Origin: Mariniflexile gromovii | GTDB lineage: Bacteria; Bacteroidota; Bacteroidia; Flavobacteriales; Flavobacteriaceae | Assembly: GCF_017814435.1 (NCBI RefSeq) | Contig: NZ_JAGJCB010000021.1 | Coordinates: 1-60,965 of the forward strand | DNA: 60,965 nucleotides | Reading direction: 5' to 3' | Shown here: piece after piece, positions 42,688 through 52,588 of the stretch | How positions within the stretch are numbered: the stretch's first letter is position 1 | Layout of the letters: the number at the start of each line of letters is the position of its first letter | Position numbers and translations under genes: made by a program | Notes under the pieces: model-generated | Seen by the model: the letters and a program-made list of their open reading frames with translations, nothing else | Database searches by the model: none | What the model was told of the DNA's origin: nothing

Positions 42688-44181
42688 TTACAATTTTGAC
42701 CAATATTCCAAAGCATCAATAGCTTTATACCAACCTTTAATTTCCTTATCAATGATATCTCTTTCTGTCGTTGGTTTAAAAGACGTATCGGTTTGCCATA
42801 TTTCCTGAATTTCCTCAGCACTTTCCCAATAACCAACAGCTAATCCCGCTAAAAATGCTGCACCCATAGCAGTCGTTTCCACCACTTTAGGACGTACTGT
42901 TACCGTATTCAACACATCTGCCTGAAATTGCATAAGGGTGTTATTTACCGTAGCGCCACCATCAACCCGTAACTCTTTTATAGAGATCCCCGAATCGGCT
43001 TCCATCGCTTTTAATACATCCATGGTTTGATACGCCATAGATTCTATAGCAGCACGTGCTATATGGGCATCGGTACTACCTCTAGTCAACCCAAAAATAG
43101 TTCCTTGTGCATGTTGGTTCCAATGTGGCGCTCCTAATCCTGCAAATGCTGGCACAAAATAAACCCCATCAGAACTTTTAACGGAGCCCGCTAACTTTTC
43201 AACATCATCAGAGGTTCTTATTATTTTCAAACTATCGCGCAACCACTGAACCACAGCGCCAGCAATGAAGATACTGCCTTCTAAAGCGTAGTGGGTTTTT
43301 CCATTAATTTTCCACGCTACTGTGGTTAATAAGTTGTTTTTTGAAACTATGGGTTTCTCCCCAATGTTCATCAACATGAAACAGCCTGTGCCATAGGTAT
43401 TTTTAACCATGCCGGGTTTGGTACACATTTGCCCGAATAAAGCAGCTTGTTGATCGCCTGCTATTCCAGAAATTGGAATGTTGGCATCATAAAACGTCGA
43501 TTTTGTATGCCCATATACTTCGCTAGATTGTTTAACTTCTGGCAACATACTTTTAGGAATGGTGAGCAACTCTAGCAACTCATCATCCCAATCCATGGTA
43601 TTGATGTTGAACAGCAAGGTTCTTGATGCATTGGAAACATCGGTTACGTGTTGATCGCCTTTGGTGAAATTCCAAATCAACCAGGTATCAATAGTTCCTA
43701 AAATTAAGTCTCCCGCTTCGGCTTTTTTTCTTGCACCTTCTACATGGTCTAAAATCCATTTTACTTTGGTGCCCGAAAAATAGGAATCAATTACCAATCC
43801 TGTTTTTTCTCTTATCAAATCACTTTTACCTTGCTTTTTAAGCTCATCGCAATAATCGGAAGTTCTTTTATCTTGCCACACAATAGCATTGTAAACAGGC
43901 TTTCCGGTGTTTTTATCCCAAACCACAACCGTTTCACGCTGGTTGGTAATTCCAATAGCCGCCATGTTTTCAACATTCAAACCTTTTTTTGCAATAGCTT
44001 CGGCTGCAACACCAGCTTGTGTGGACCAAATTTCATTAGGGTCGTGTTCCACCCAACCTGGTTTTGGAAAATATTGGGTAAATTCTTTTTGTGCTACAGA
44101 TACGATGCTTCCTTTTTTGTCGAAAACAATAGCTCGGGAACTGGTTGTTCCTTGGTCTAGGGCAAGTATATATTTTTCCAT
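42688..44181 (-). CDS. glpK: Glycerol kinase
   Basis: 497 residues, the standard length. FGGY-kinase nucleotide loop DQGTTSS (9-15), family signature [23 protein letters not shown], and the late [14 protein letters not shown]. It phosphorylates glycerol to sn-glycerol 3-phosphate using ATP, trapping glycerol that enters through GlpF. It lies between glpD and glpF in one orientation, so the three form the complete aerobic glycerol route. Confidence 0.97.
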   Translation of the reverse strand: MEKYILALDQGTTSSRAIVFDKKGSIVSVAQKEFTQYFPKPGWVEHDPNEIWSTQAGVAAEAIAKKGLNVENMAAIGITNQRETVVVWDKNTGKPVYNAIVWQDKRTSDYCDELKKQGKSDLIREKTGLVIDSYFSGTKVKWILDHVEGARKKAEAGDLILGTIDTWLIWNFTKGDQHVTDVSNASRTLLFNINTMDWDDELLELLTIPKSMLPEVKQSSEVYGHTKSTFYDANIPISGIAGDQQAALFGQMCTKPGMVKNTYGTGCFMLMNIGEKPIVSKNNLLTTVAWKINGKTHYALEGSIFIAGAVVQWLRDSLKIIRTSDDVEKLAGSVKSSDGVYFVPAFAGLGAPHWNQHAQGTIFGLTRGSTDAHIARAAIESMAYQTMDVLKAMEADSGISIKELRVDGGATVNNTLMQFQADVLNTVTVRPKVVETTAMGAAFLAGLAVGYWESAEEIQEIWQTDTSFKPTTERDIIDKEIKGWYKAIDALEYWSKL

Positions 44182-44297
44182 AGTAATTAGTTTTATTATT
44201 TAGTTGGTAGTTGGTGTTAGTTGGTTTTTGGTTGATTAGTGGTTGGTTGTTAAAGAACTTCAACTTAACACCTCCACGACAAACGTCTTAACTTTCT

Positions 44298-45836
44298 TTA
44301 CAATACATATTGATTTGCTATTTTGGTACATTCATTAATTTGCTGTAATTCCCATATATCATCTTTACCTAATTCATTTGCTAATATTTTGGTTACCATA
44401 GGAATTATTTCTAAAGTAGCTTTAGCATCTAAAAACAGTGTACGAACTCTTCTTGCCAAAATATCTTCCACAGTTCTTGCCATTTCATATCGAATGGCCC
44501 AAATAATTTCTGCTTTGGTATAAGGAAGCCGTGGGTGTAGTGTATCTCCTAATTCTGGAGTTTCCCTGATTAATTCTTGAATAGCAGCCTTATCACTTCC
44601 ATAAATATATTGATGCTGTGTTTTATCAATTGAATCCATAGCCCCATGGATTTTTACACCTTTTGTTTTACAGGGTTTACTTTCTAATTTCCCAATGGAA
44701 ATAGCTTTATTCACGGTGTCTTGAGCCATACGTCTATAAGTTGTCCATTTACCGCCCGTTATGGTAATCAATTCAGAATTTGAAACAATAATTTTATGGC
44801 TTCTTGAAATTTCTTTGGTTTTTTCAGACTTATTTTTGGGTGCTGACAATGGGCGTAAACCTGCAAAAATGCTCAACACATCTGCCCTACTTACCATTTT
44901 TGTTAGATAACTGTTTGCTGTATCGATAATGAAATCTATTTCTTCATCTAAAGCTTTGGGCTCTAAACTATGGCTATCAAGCAAGGTATCGGTAGTTCCA
45001 ACCACTATTTTATCATGCCACGGCACTAAAAACAATACCCTGCCATCGTTGGTTTTTGGAATCATAATCGCATCGTTTCCTGGCAAAAATGATTTATCTA
45101 AAACCAAATGTATGCCTTGACTTGGGCGCACCATGTTTTTTGCTTCAGAATTATCCATTTTCAGAATTTCATCAGTAAAAACACCTGTAGCATTTATAAC
45201 CACTTTAGCGTTTAAGGTATAGGAAACTTTTGTTTCAGTATCTTCTGCCACCACGCCATTTACTATTCCTTTGCTATTTTTTGTTAGCTGATTTACTTTA
45301 AAATGATTTAAAACAGTCGCTCCGTGCTCTATAGCCGTTTGTGCTATATTTACTGCTAATCTGGCATCATCAAATTGACCATCATGATATACCACACCGC
45401 CTTTAAGTTTTCCGTTTTTAATGGTACTTAATCTTGAAAGTGTTTCTTTTTTATTAATTCGAATGGAGGTTCCAAAACTTAATTTACCTGCCAAAGCATC
45501 GTAAATTTTAAGTCCGATTGTATATTTAATCGTATCAAACCAATTATAATTTGGAATGATAAAAGACTGATTATTTGCCAAATGAGAAGCATTTTTTAAC
45601 AACAAACCTCTTTCGTACAACGCTTCTTTAACCAAATCGATGTTGCCTTGTGCCAAATAGCGCACCCCGCCATGAAGCAATTTTGTACTCCTACTCGAGG
45701 TGCCTTTTGCAAAATCCACTTGTTCCAATAACAGTGTTTTAAACCCTCGCGTGGCACTATCTAAAGCAACGCCCAAACCTGTGGCACCACCTCCAATAAT
45801 TATCACATCCCAATTGGTATTTGCTTCCAATTGCAT
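44298..45836 (-). CDS. glpD: Glycerol-3-phosphate dehydrogenase (FAD, quinone-linked)
   Basis: 512 residues from the ATG at 45836; the open frame continues to a TTG 39 bp upstream, without a better signal. FAD-binding loop VIIIGGGATGLG (11-22), then SRSTKLLHGGVRYLAQGN, the flavin signature of GlpD. Middle NATGVFTDEI and LVPWHDKIVVGTTDT. It oxidises glycerol 3-phosphate to dihydroxyacetone phosphate at the membrane, feeding quinones. It follows the GH3 gene by 69 bp on the same strand. Confidence 0.96.
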   Translation of the reverse strand: MQLEANTNWDVIIIGGGATGLGVALDSATRGFKTLLLEQVDFAKGTSSRSTKLLHGGVRYLAQGNIDLVKEALYERGLLLKNASHLANNQSFIIPNYNWFDTIKYTIGLKIYDALAGKLSFGTSIRINKKETLSRLSTIKNGKLKGGVVYHDGQFDDARLAVNIAQTAIEHGATVLNHFKVNQLTKNSKGIVNGVVAEDTETKVSYTLNAKVVINATGVFTDEILKMDNSEAKNMVRPSQGIHLVLDKSFLPGNDAIMIPKTNDGRVLFLVPWHDKIVVGTTDTLLDSHSLEPKALDEEIDFIIDTANSYLTKMVSRADVLSIFAGLRPLSAPKNKSEKTKEISRSHKIIVSNSELITITGGKWTTYRRMAQDTVNKAISIGKLESKPCKTKGVKIHGAMDSIDKTQHQYIYGSDKAAIQELIRETPELGDTLHPRLPYTKAEIIWAIRYEMARTVEDILARRVRTLFLDAKATLEIIPMVTKILANELGKDDIWELQQINECTKIANQYVL

Positions 45837-45905
45837 TATGAGTGTTTCTCTTTTAAAAATATTGTTCTCTTTCAATAGTTATTTTTTGATGTGATTTTAT
45901 GTTTT

Positions 45906-48230
45906 TTATTCTGTCACTGAAAATGTTGCTTTTAATTTAGCGTTTGAATCGCCTCCGACCCATACATTAAAATCGCCAGGTTCAACCTCCCATTTTTTGT
46001 TGATGGTGTAAAACTGAAGCTTTTCAGCATTAATTATAAAGTTAACGGTTTTTGTTTCACCAGCTTTAATCATTATTTTTTTGAAGTCTTTTAATTCTTT
46101 TATTGGACGTGTTAAACTTCCAAATAAATCTCGGATATATAGCTGAATCACTTCTTCACCATCTCTAGTTCCTGTATTTGAAACTTCAACAGATAATTTG
46201 ATTTCTCCGTTTTTTGCGATTTCTTTTTTATCCAATTTCAAGTTTTTATATTCAAAAGTGGTATAGCTCAACCCAAAACCAAAAGGATATAAAGCGGTTT
46301 TTGGTGCATCTATATAACCCGAATACGTAACATGACTTGGGCTATAAGGCCTACCTGTATTTTTTTGGTTGTAATATAAAGGTTCTTGCCCTACGTTATG
46401 TGGAAATGAAACCGGTAATTTACCCGACGGATTATAGTCTCCAAACAATACATCGGCAATGGCATTACCTGATTCTGAACCTAAAAACCAACATTCTAAA
46501 ATAGAAGGAATATTTTTTGCTGCCCAAGAAATATCCATGGGTCTTCCGTTCATTAAAACAATTACCACGTTTTTATTCACTTTGTAAACGGCTTCCAATA
46601 ATTGTTGCTGTACACCGAAAAAACCAATATTAGTCTGACTTCTACCCTCGCCCGTTTGAAAAGCATCCTCTCCTATTGCCAACAAAACAACCTCAGCTTT
46701 TTTAGCGGCTTCAACAGCAGCAGGAATACCCGAAGTATCCGTATCATTAAATTTTAAAGGATGTAAAAATTGGTTTTCTCCAGGTTTTACGGTAGGTATG
46801 GTTAACTCAGCTCCCTTTTCATAATAGACTTTGGTTGTTTTACCTACGGCATTTTTAACACCTTCTAAAAGTGAAACTGCCGAATTGTATGTACCTTTTG
46901 CTCTCCAGTTTCCTAGCGGTGCATCTTTATCGTTGGCAAGCGGCCCGATAACTGCAATACTTTTTATGCTTTTGGAAATTGGTAACAGTTTCGTTTCATT
47001 TTTAAGTAAAACGATGGATTTTTTTGCACCATCGCGAGCAATGGCCAAATGTTCTTTGGTGTAAACATCGTTTTTTTCGCGTTCTTCATTGCAATATTTA
47101 TAAGGGTCATCAAACAAACCTAATTGAAATTTCAACCGTAAAACACGCTTTACGGCATCATCCAATTGAGCCATAGTTATTTTATTTTCTTTCAACAAGG
47201 TTTCTAAATGTGCTTCATAAGCATACGATTCCATATCCATATCGCTACCGGCATTCAACGCTATTTCACTGGCTTGTTTTTTATCTTTGGCATAACCGTG
47301 TGCTATCATTTCTCCAATAGAACCCCAATCGGATACTACAAAACCATTCCAACCCCAATCCCTTTTCAAAATATCTCTTTGCAGCACTTTATTTCCTGTG
47401 GAAGGAATGCCATCTATATCGTTAAACGAATTCATAAATGTAGCCACACCAGCCTCTGCCGCCGCTTTAAATGGTGGCAAAATGGTGTTATGCAATTCGT
47501 ATTCACCAATATTTACAGTATTATAATCCCTTCCAGCCTCTGCAAATCCGTAGCCCGCAAAATGTTTTGCACATGCGGCAATAGTGCTTGTTGAAGATAA
47601 ATCGTTTCCTTGAAAGCCTTGAATACGAGCCACCCCTATTACAGTATTCAAATAAGTGTCTTCACCAGCACCTTCCATAATTCTGCCCCAGCGTGCGTCT
47701 CTAGACACATCAATCATGGGTGCAAAGGTCCAGTGGATCCCTGAAGCAGCAGTTTCTTTAGCAGCAATGGCAGCGGTTTGTTTGATGATATCTAAATCCC
47801 AACTGGCGCTTTCACCCAGTGGAATTGGGAAAATGGTTTTGTAACCGTGAATGACATCATACCCAAAAATTAATGGTATTTTAAGTCTGGAATGTTCCAT
47901 AACTATTTTCTGGGTTTCCCGAATGGTTGCTACTGAAGCGATGTTCAACATGGAACCAACTTCGCCATTTTTAAGTTTGTCTAATTTATGCTGATCGCCA
48001 TTAGAGGATGACGGACCAGTAGCATCCCACTTACCGCTGTATTGTACCAACTGTCCAATTTTTTCATTCACACGCATAAGTGCTAAAACAGAATCTACTT
48101 TTTGTTCTGTTCTTGCATCTAAATGACTGACTGCATAATCATGCTTTTCACTAGTGACACGTTTCTTAAAGCTATATAATAAAACAGCTATGAGTAGTAT
48201 TGGAATGAATAATAGGATTTGTTTTTTCAT
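45906..48230 (-). CDS. bglX: GH3 beta-glucosidase (BglX-like)
   Basis: 774 residues from the ATG at 48230, preceded by a typical A-rich leader; the ATG at 48254 adds eight basic residues. A single N-terminal membrane anchor (ILLFIPILLIAVLLYSF) suggests periplasmic anchoring. Substrate and nucleophile motifs: AKHFAGYGFAEAGRDY and GFVVSDWGS (D301). Likely acid/base E528 (QTGEGRSQ). A C-terminal Fn3-like domain covers the last 90 residues. It removes glucose from beta-linked oligosaccharides. It follows the sulfatase gene closely. Confidence 0.94.
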   Translation of the reverse strand: MKKQILLFIPILLIAVLLYSFKKRVTSEKHDYAVSHLDARTEQKVDSVLALMRVNEKIGQLVQYSGKWDATGPSSSNGDQHKLDKLKNGEVGSMLNIASVATIRETQKIVMEHSRLKIPLIFGYDVIHGYKTIFPIPLGESASWDLDIIKQTAAIAAKETAASGIHWTFAPMIDVSRDARWGRIMEGAGEDTYLNTVIGVARIQGFQGNDLSSTSTIAACAKHFAGYGFAEAGRDYNTVNIGEYELHNTILPPFKAAAEAGVATFMNSFNDIDGIPSTGNKVLQRDILKRDWGWNGFVVSDWGSIGEMIAHGYAKDKKQASEIALNAGSDMDMESYAYEAHLETLLKENKITMAQLDDAVKRVLRLKFQLGLFDDPYKYCNEEREKNDVYTKEHLAIARDGAKKSIVLLKNETKLLPISKSIKSIAVIGPLANDKDAPLGNWRAKGTYNSAVSLLEGVKNAVGKTTKVYYEKGAELTIPTVKPGENQFLHPLKFNDTDTSGIPAAVEAAKKAEVVLLAIGEDAFQTGEGRSQTNIGFFGVQQQLLEAVYKVNKNVVIVLMNGRPMDISWAAKNIPSILECWFLGSESGNAIADVLFGDYNPSGKLPVSFPHNVGQEPLYYNQKNTGRPYSPSHVTYSGYIDAPKTALYPFGFGLSYTTFEYKNLKLDKKEIAKNGEIKLSVEVSNTGTRDGEEVIQLYIRDLFGSLTRPIKELKDFKKIMIKAGETKTVNFIINAEKLQFYTINKKWEVEPGDFNVWVGGDSNAKLKATFSVTE

Positions 48231-48266
48231 TTTTTTGCGCTTGTTTCTATCCATCGGACATAACTT

Positions 48267-49745
48267 TTAATACTTGCCAATATTGGTATCACACCAGTTT
48301 TGGTAAGCAGTTTCTAATTCTTTTACTTTATCGGGATATTGGGTTGATAAATCAATTCTTTCTCCAGGGTCTTCTTCTAAATTGAATAATTTTAACGTAA
48401 AATCATCTCTAATAGGCTTAATATATAAATTACTTGGTCTGCCTTTCCAGTGTTCTTCATTGGTGTTTGTTAATTTCCAATCGCCTTTTCTAACGGCCCA
48501 GGTTTTTTGCCATTTCCAAACCAACACCCTGTCTTTTTCTGGTTGTAATAAATTGATACCATCAATGGTATTATCCGTTAATTTAATACCAACTGCCGAT
48601 GCAATGGTTGGTAAAATATCCATAGCGGACACATACGCATTTTGGGTTTGACCAGCAGCAATTTTTCCAAGCCAGCTTATTGCCATGGGCACCCGAATAC
48701 CACCTTCCCAAATGGAGTATTTCCCGGCAGTCAACGGGCTGTTATTGGCACCATTTAAAGGTGTTCCGCCATTATCAGACAAAAAGATGATGAGCGTTTC
48801 ATTATCTAAACCTTGATTCTTAATAGATTCTAAAAGCTTTCCAATATTATCATCCAAACAATTCAAATTTGCTAAATAATATTTTCTCAAATCTTCATCT
48901 TGAATATCGCCTAACCGCGAATATTTATCATAATACGCCGCATAACTCCCGGGTTTATGTTTCGCATAAGCCATTAAACTATCAGGATCATAATTGGGAA
49001 TGGGTTTCACATCATATTTGTCTAAATATTTCTGTGGGACTTCATGAATTAAATGATGCACCGAATTGTAAGCCAGCGTCAAAAAAAACGGCTTGTCTTT
49101 AGATTTTTGAATGTACTGAATAGCCTCGTCTGTTAAAATATCCGTCAAATAGCCTTCATCATAACTTTTCACGCCATTATTGTGCATTAACGGGCCTAAA
49201 ACAGCACTCGTTCCGTTAGGATCGGGCGTTCTATCTTTCATTTCTTGCGAAAGCAACCAATAGTCGTGCGCATGGGCACTAAAACCTAAAAACTCGTCGT
49301 AACCGTGCTTTAAAGGGTATTCCCTAACATCATACTTATGGAAATTTTTCCCTAAATCGTTCTTCCCAATTCTAGCCGTGGCATACCCCGCTTCTTTTAA
49401 ATATTCAGCAATGGTTTTAACCGAATCGGGCAAACCAGGTCCCCAACTGGCATATTTATCCCATCTAATTTGGTTTTTCCCCGTGAGCATACCCACTCTC
49501 GACGGACTGCAAACAGGCGCCGTAGTATATGCTTGGGTAAATACCATCCCCGATTTTGCCAACTTCCCCATATTGGGCGTTTCTGCCGAGGTATCATGGT
49601 TTTTAAAAGGCTCAAAATCAGCATATCCTTGATCGTCCACAACAATCAAAAGGACATTAGGTGCCTTATCTTTTTTTACAGACTGCACATTATTTTTACA
49701 AGAAAACAAACCAAAAAACAGCGCAATAATGAGTATATTTTTCAT
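48267..49745 (-). CDS. S1 family sulfatase (arylsulfatase-like), lipoprotein
   Basis: 492 residues, lipoprotein signal (FFGLFSCKNN, Cys16). Active site: C79 in TTAPVCSPSRVGMLTG, the CxPSR motif that is matured to formylglycine, and metal ligands D37-D38 (LLIVVDDQGY). LSDNGGTPLNG is the later metal-site block. It hydrolyses sulfate esters of an extracellular glycan or small molecule. It needs a maturase (AslB-like) encoded elsewhere. A repeat element and a 266-bp gap separate it from the phosphodiesterase-like gene upstream. Confidence 0.93.
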   Translation of the reverse strand: MKNILIIALFFGLFSCKNNVQSVKKDKAPNVLLIVVDDQGYADFEPFKNHDTSAETPNMGKLAKSGMVFTQAYTTAPVCSPSRVGMLTGKNQIRWDKYASWGPGLPDSVKTIAEYLKEAGYATARIGKNDLGKNFHKYDVREYPLKHGYDEFLGFSAHAHDYWLLSQEMKDRTPDPNGTSAVLGPLMHNNGVKSYDEGYLTDILTDEAIQYIQKSKDKPFFLTLAYNSVHHLIHEVPQKYLDKYDVKPIPNYDPDSLMAYAKHKPGSYAAYYDKYSRLGDIQDEDLRKYYLANLNCLDDNIGKLLESIKNQGLDNETLIIFLSDNGGTPLNGANNSPLTAGKYSIWEGGIRVPMAISWLGKIAAGQTQNAYVSAMDILPTIASAVGIKLTDNTIDGINLLQPEKDRVLVWKWQKTWAVRKGDWKLTNTNEEHWKGRPSNLYIKPIRDDFTLKLFNLEEDPGERIDLSTQYPDKVKELETAYQNWCDTNIGKY

Positions 49746-49773
49746 GTGTTTATTTAATTAGTTTATAATTTGG

Positions 49774-49864
49774 GCGTTACCCTTTGGGTCGGGCTTTCCG
49801 CTACAAGCCTCGCGCTCCCGAAATTTCGGGACCGCTGTGGGCTTTCCGCTGCAATCCCTAACGC
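49774..49864 (-). repeat. Dispersed GCGTTA-element, copy 3 (91 bp)
   Basis: Opposite orientation to the other two. On the minus strand it starts TAACGC-complement GCGTTAGGGATTGCAGCGG and ends GGGTAACGC. An inner palindrome CCCGAAATTTCGGG adds a hairpin. It splits the PUL between the EEP gene and the sulfatase gene. Confidence 0.75.
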
Positions 49865-50011
49865 GGAATTACCAGCTATCATTTAGACCAATCCAAGTCT
49901 ATGTTGCATTAAAAATATCTTTTCAATACCCACTTCGACAAGCTCAGTGTGACATATAGTTATTCATTTGTATTTCAATTAAATGACAACTATTTTTCGT
50001 ATTAAAAAATT

Positions 50012-50848
50012 CTATTTTAAAGTAAATTCAACATACACCGGAAAGTGGTCCGACGGATATTTCAACTCTTTAGAATCACTCAAAACCGCTTGTTTGTTTA
50101 CCTTAAGGTTTTCAGATTTTGATATAAAAACGTAATCAATCTTTCGGGTTACCGCTTCATTAAATTTAAAACCATTGAATGTTCCGTTAGGCCCAAACGT
50201 TAATTTGGCAGCTGTTTCGGTATTCAGCATATCTTCCAATAAATTTTTAATCAGCAAACTATTCAGTTCTACATTAAAATCGCCCATCAAAATCACAGGA
50301 TAATTTTTGGTATTCACTTCCACCATTTTTTTCTGGATTTGCTTGATACCGTTTAACTTTGCCTGCTCGCCCACATGATCTAAATGCGTATTGAAAACCC
50401 AAAATTTCTTTTTGGTTTTTAAATCGGTAAACAAACCATAGGTGCAAATTCTTGGATAAGCGGCATCCCAACCTTTTGAAACTTTTTCAGGTGTTTCAGA
50501 AAGCCAAAATGTGTTTTCGTTTTCAACCTTAAACTTTTTGGTATTGTAAAATATGGAAGAATGCTCCCCTTCACTGCCGCCGTCCCTTCCTAAGCCAATA
50601 GTATTATAATTTTTTAAGGCTTGTTTTAAGTCACTCATTTGGTTTGGTCTTGCCTCCTGTACCCCTAAAATATCTGGAGCAAAAAACAGCACTTGCGAAC
50701 TTAAAAAGTCTTTTCTGTGTGTCCATGCATTTTCACCATCGGAAGCCACATCCAAACGAATATTATACGTCATAGCGCTAAAATTTTGACTTTGGCAACT
50801 TGTAACGCTTAGCATAACAATGAGTAATAATCCTAAATATTTTTTCAT
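50012..50848 (-). CDS. Endonuclease/exonuclease/phosphatase (EEP) family lipoprotein
   Basis: 278 residues from the ATG at 50848, which begins a lipoprotein signal (LIVMLSVTSCQSQ, Cys18); the frame is open upstream without a better start. EEP signature: MTYNIRLD, GVQEARPNQ, NTHLDHVG, MGDFNVE, KIDYVFIS and SDHFPVY, all metal-site residues present. Such surface lipoproteins act on phosphodiesters or phosphomonoesters, for example of sphingolipids, nucleotides or glycans. It starts 4 bp after the GDPD-GH16 stop, so the two are translationally coupled. Confidence 0.9.
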   Translation of the reverse strand: MKKYLGLLLIVMLSVTSCQSQNFSAMTYNIRLDVASDGENAWTHRKDFLSSQVLFFAPDILGVQEARPNQMSDLKQALKNYNTIGLGRDGGSEGEHSSIFYNTKKFKVENENTFWLSETPEKVSKGWDAAYPRICTYGLFTDLKTKKKFWVFNTHLDHVGEQAKLNGIKQIQKKMVEVNTKNYPVILMGDFNVELNSLLIKNLLEDMLNTETAAKLTFGPNGTFNGFKFNEAVTRKIDYVFISKSENLKVNKQAVLSDSKELKYPSDHFPVYVEFTLK

Positions 50849-50852
50849 ATGC

Positions 50853-52436
50853 TTATTCTTTTTTTTGAAAAACTCTAACGTAATCAATCATCATTTTTTG
50901 AGGAAACACACTGTCGTCAATTCCTTTTTGTCCACCTAACATACCACCAACGGACACGTTCAATATTAAATGAAACTTCTGGTCGAATGGCCATTCCGCT
51001 GTTGTTTTATGCTCGTTTTCAATTTGATTATAAACCACATCATCTAAAATAAAATCCATTTTTTCTGGTGTCCATTCTAAAGCAAACACATGAAAAGTAT
51101 CATAAGGCTTGTCTATGAATATTTTTTTGCCTCTTTCGGTGCCAATCATGTGGTTATAGGCTTTGGTATGGATGGTTCCGAATATAGAATCGGGATTAAA
51201 ACCCACATGCTCCATAATATCTATTTCGCCACTTTCTGGCCAACCTACTTGTTTTCTGTTTTCACCAAGCATCCAAATGGCGGGCCATAAACCAACGCCT
51301 TTTGGCAATTTTGCTTTCACTTCTATACGTCCGTATTTCCATGATGCCAATCCATCAGTTTTTAATCGTGCCGAGGTATATTGTGCGGTATCAATTTCGG
51401 CAACATATTTTAACCAACTTTTCTTCTTTAATTCCTCGTTACCATAATCTTTATTGGCAATTTTCTCTTTATGGGCTTCAATAATTAAATGACCGTTTTC
51501 TACTCTAGCGTTTTTTAAACTATCGGTAAAATATTGTTTTTCTTGGTTGCTTATAAAGCCATAATCGTAAGCCCATTTGGTGTTATCGGGTTTGCCTTTA
51601 TAATTAAACTCATCGCTCCAAACCAACTTGTAACCTTGTTTTGTTGGGCTCTTTGCTATTCTTTCAAATAATAATTCGGGCTCATCGGTCGTGATAAAAT
51701 CAAAATCGTTTGCCAATAACCAATCCATATCTTCAGTGGTATTGGCTACCCAAGCATTCAATATCAATCCATGTTCTTTAGCACCATCAATCCATTGCGG
51801 ACGTATTTTATACTTATAAACTAGGTAGTCCATACCCGTTATGCCATCTTCTTTTAAACGTTCGGGTGTTTTAGAACCATCTAAATATTGTGTTTTAGCA
51901 TTTGGATCTAGCTCTTTTACTTTTTTTAGAATTTCATAACTAAAACTGATGTATGTTAATATGAAAGGTTCCGCATTTAATGCTTTAACCATTTTCACCA
52001 CTTTCTCTGCAATAACCAAATTTTGTCCTTCTGTTTTAGAAGGTTTTATTTCGCATACCAAACCTGTACCTGTATTGTTTTGCATACCCACCAATAGATA
52101 TTGTTCTAAAGTTGGCAACGTTTCACCATTAGAAAGTTTGTGTTTGGATAATTCTGCATAGGTGGTTTCTTCTACAACCAAATTGTTATAATCGGCATCG
52201 TGGGTAACAATAAGTACATCGTCCGAAGTCATTCTAACATCAAACTCAGACCCTACACAGTTAAATTCAATAGCACGTTTTAATGATGCTATGGAATTTT
52301 CCGGGAGATTATTCGTTTTCCATGCGCCACGGTGTGCAATTACAGGATTATCTGCAAAAGCAACCATATCCTTTTGAAAAGTGGCTTTACAGGAAATAAA
52401 ACCTATTACTACTATACATATAAATAAATACCGCAT
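50853..52436 (-). CDS. GDPD-GH16 fusion lipoprotein
   Basis: 527 residues. Lipoprotein signal (VIGFISCKA, Cys16). Residues about 30-262 form a glycerophosphodiester phosphodiesterase domain: IAHRGAW (H35, R36), GSEFDVR (E64, D66), VTHDA (H79), CEIKP (E129), and DFITTDEPELL at its end. It splits glycerophosphodiesters to glycerol 3-phosphate and an alcohol. Residues about 268-527 form a GH16 beta-glucanase domain with ESGEIDIMEHVG (E404, D406, E409), as in laminarinases. Both active sites look intact, and no linker longer than a few residues separates them. It sits between SusD and the EEP gene in the PUL. Confidence 0.92.
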   Translation of the reverse strand: MRYLFICIVVIGFISCKATFQKDMVAFADNPVIAHRGAWKTNNLPENSIASLKRAIEFNCVGSEFDVRMTSDDVLIVTHDADYNNLVVEETTYAELSKHKLSNGETLPTLEQYLLVGMQNNTGTGLVCEIKPSKTEGQNLVIAEKVVKMVKALNAEPFILTYISFSYEILKKVKELDPNAKTQYLDGSKTPERLKEDGITGMDYLVYKYKIRPQWIDGAKEHGLILNAWVANTTEDMDWLLANDFDFITTDEPELLFERIAKSPTKQGYKLVWSDEFNYKGKPDNTKWAYDYGFISNQEKQYFTDSLKNARVENGHLIIEAHKEKIANKDYGNEELKKKSWLKYVAEIDTAQYTSARLKTDGLASWKYGRIEVKAKLPKGVGLWPAIWMLGENRKQVGWPESGEIDIMEHVGFNPDSIFGTIHTKAYNHMIGTERGKKIFIDKPYDTFHVFALEWTPEKMDFILDDVVYNQIENEHKTTAEWPFDQKFHLILNVSVGGMLGGQKGIDDSVFPQKMMIDYVRVFQKKE

Positions 52437-52495
52437 TGCTTCTTAAATAATGGCTCTTATAATGCCATCTTAAATCTATTTCATTATATATTTTA

Positions 52496-52533
52496 TTAAG
52501 ATACAAGGGCAGTTAATTGCCCTTATATCTTAA
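52496..52533 (-). promoter_or_regulatory. Stem-loop between susD and the enzyme genes
   Basis: A 16-bp stem with one mismatch (52496-52511 and 52518-52533; inner AAGGGCA/TGCCCTT) around a 6-nt loop. No T-run follows, so it is probably an mRNA processing or stability element that sets SusC/SusD apart from downstream enzymes, rather than a full terminator. Confidence 0.7.
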
Positions 52534-52588
52534 ACCTGCTATTAATCAGTGAGAAACTATAATCTCTTGTGATAAATATTAAAAAATT

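Noticed and set aside
47208-47594. 128-codon plus-strand frame inside the GH3 gene
   Set aside because: Antisense shadow; GH3 catalytic motifs cover the same DNA.
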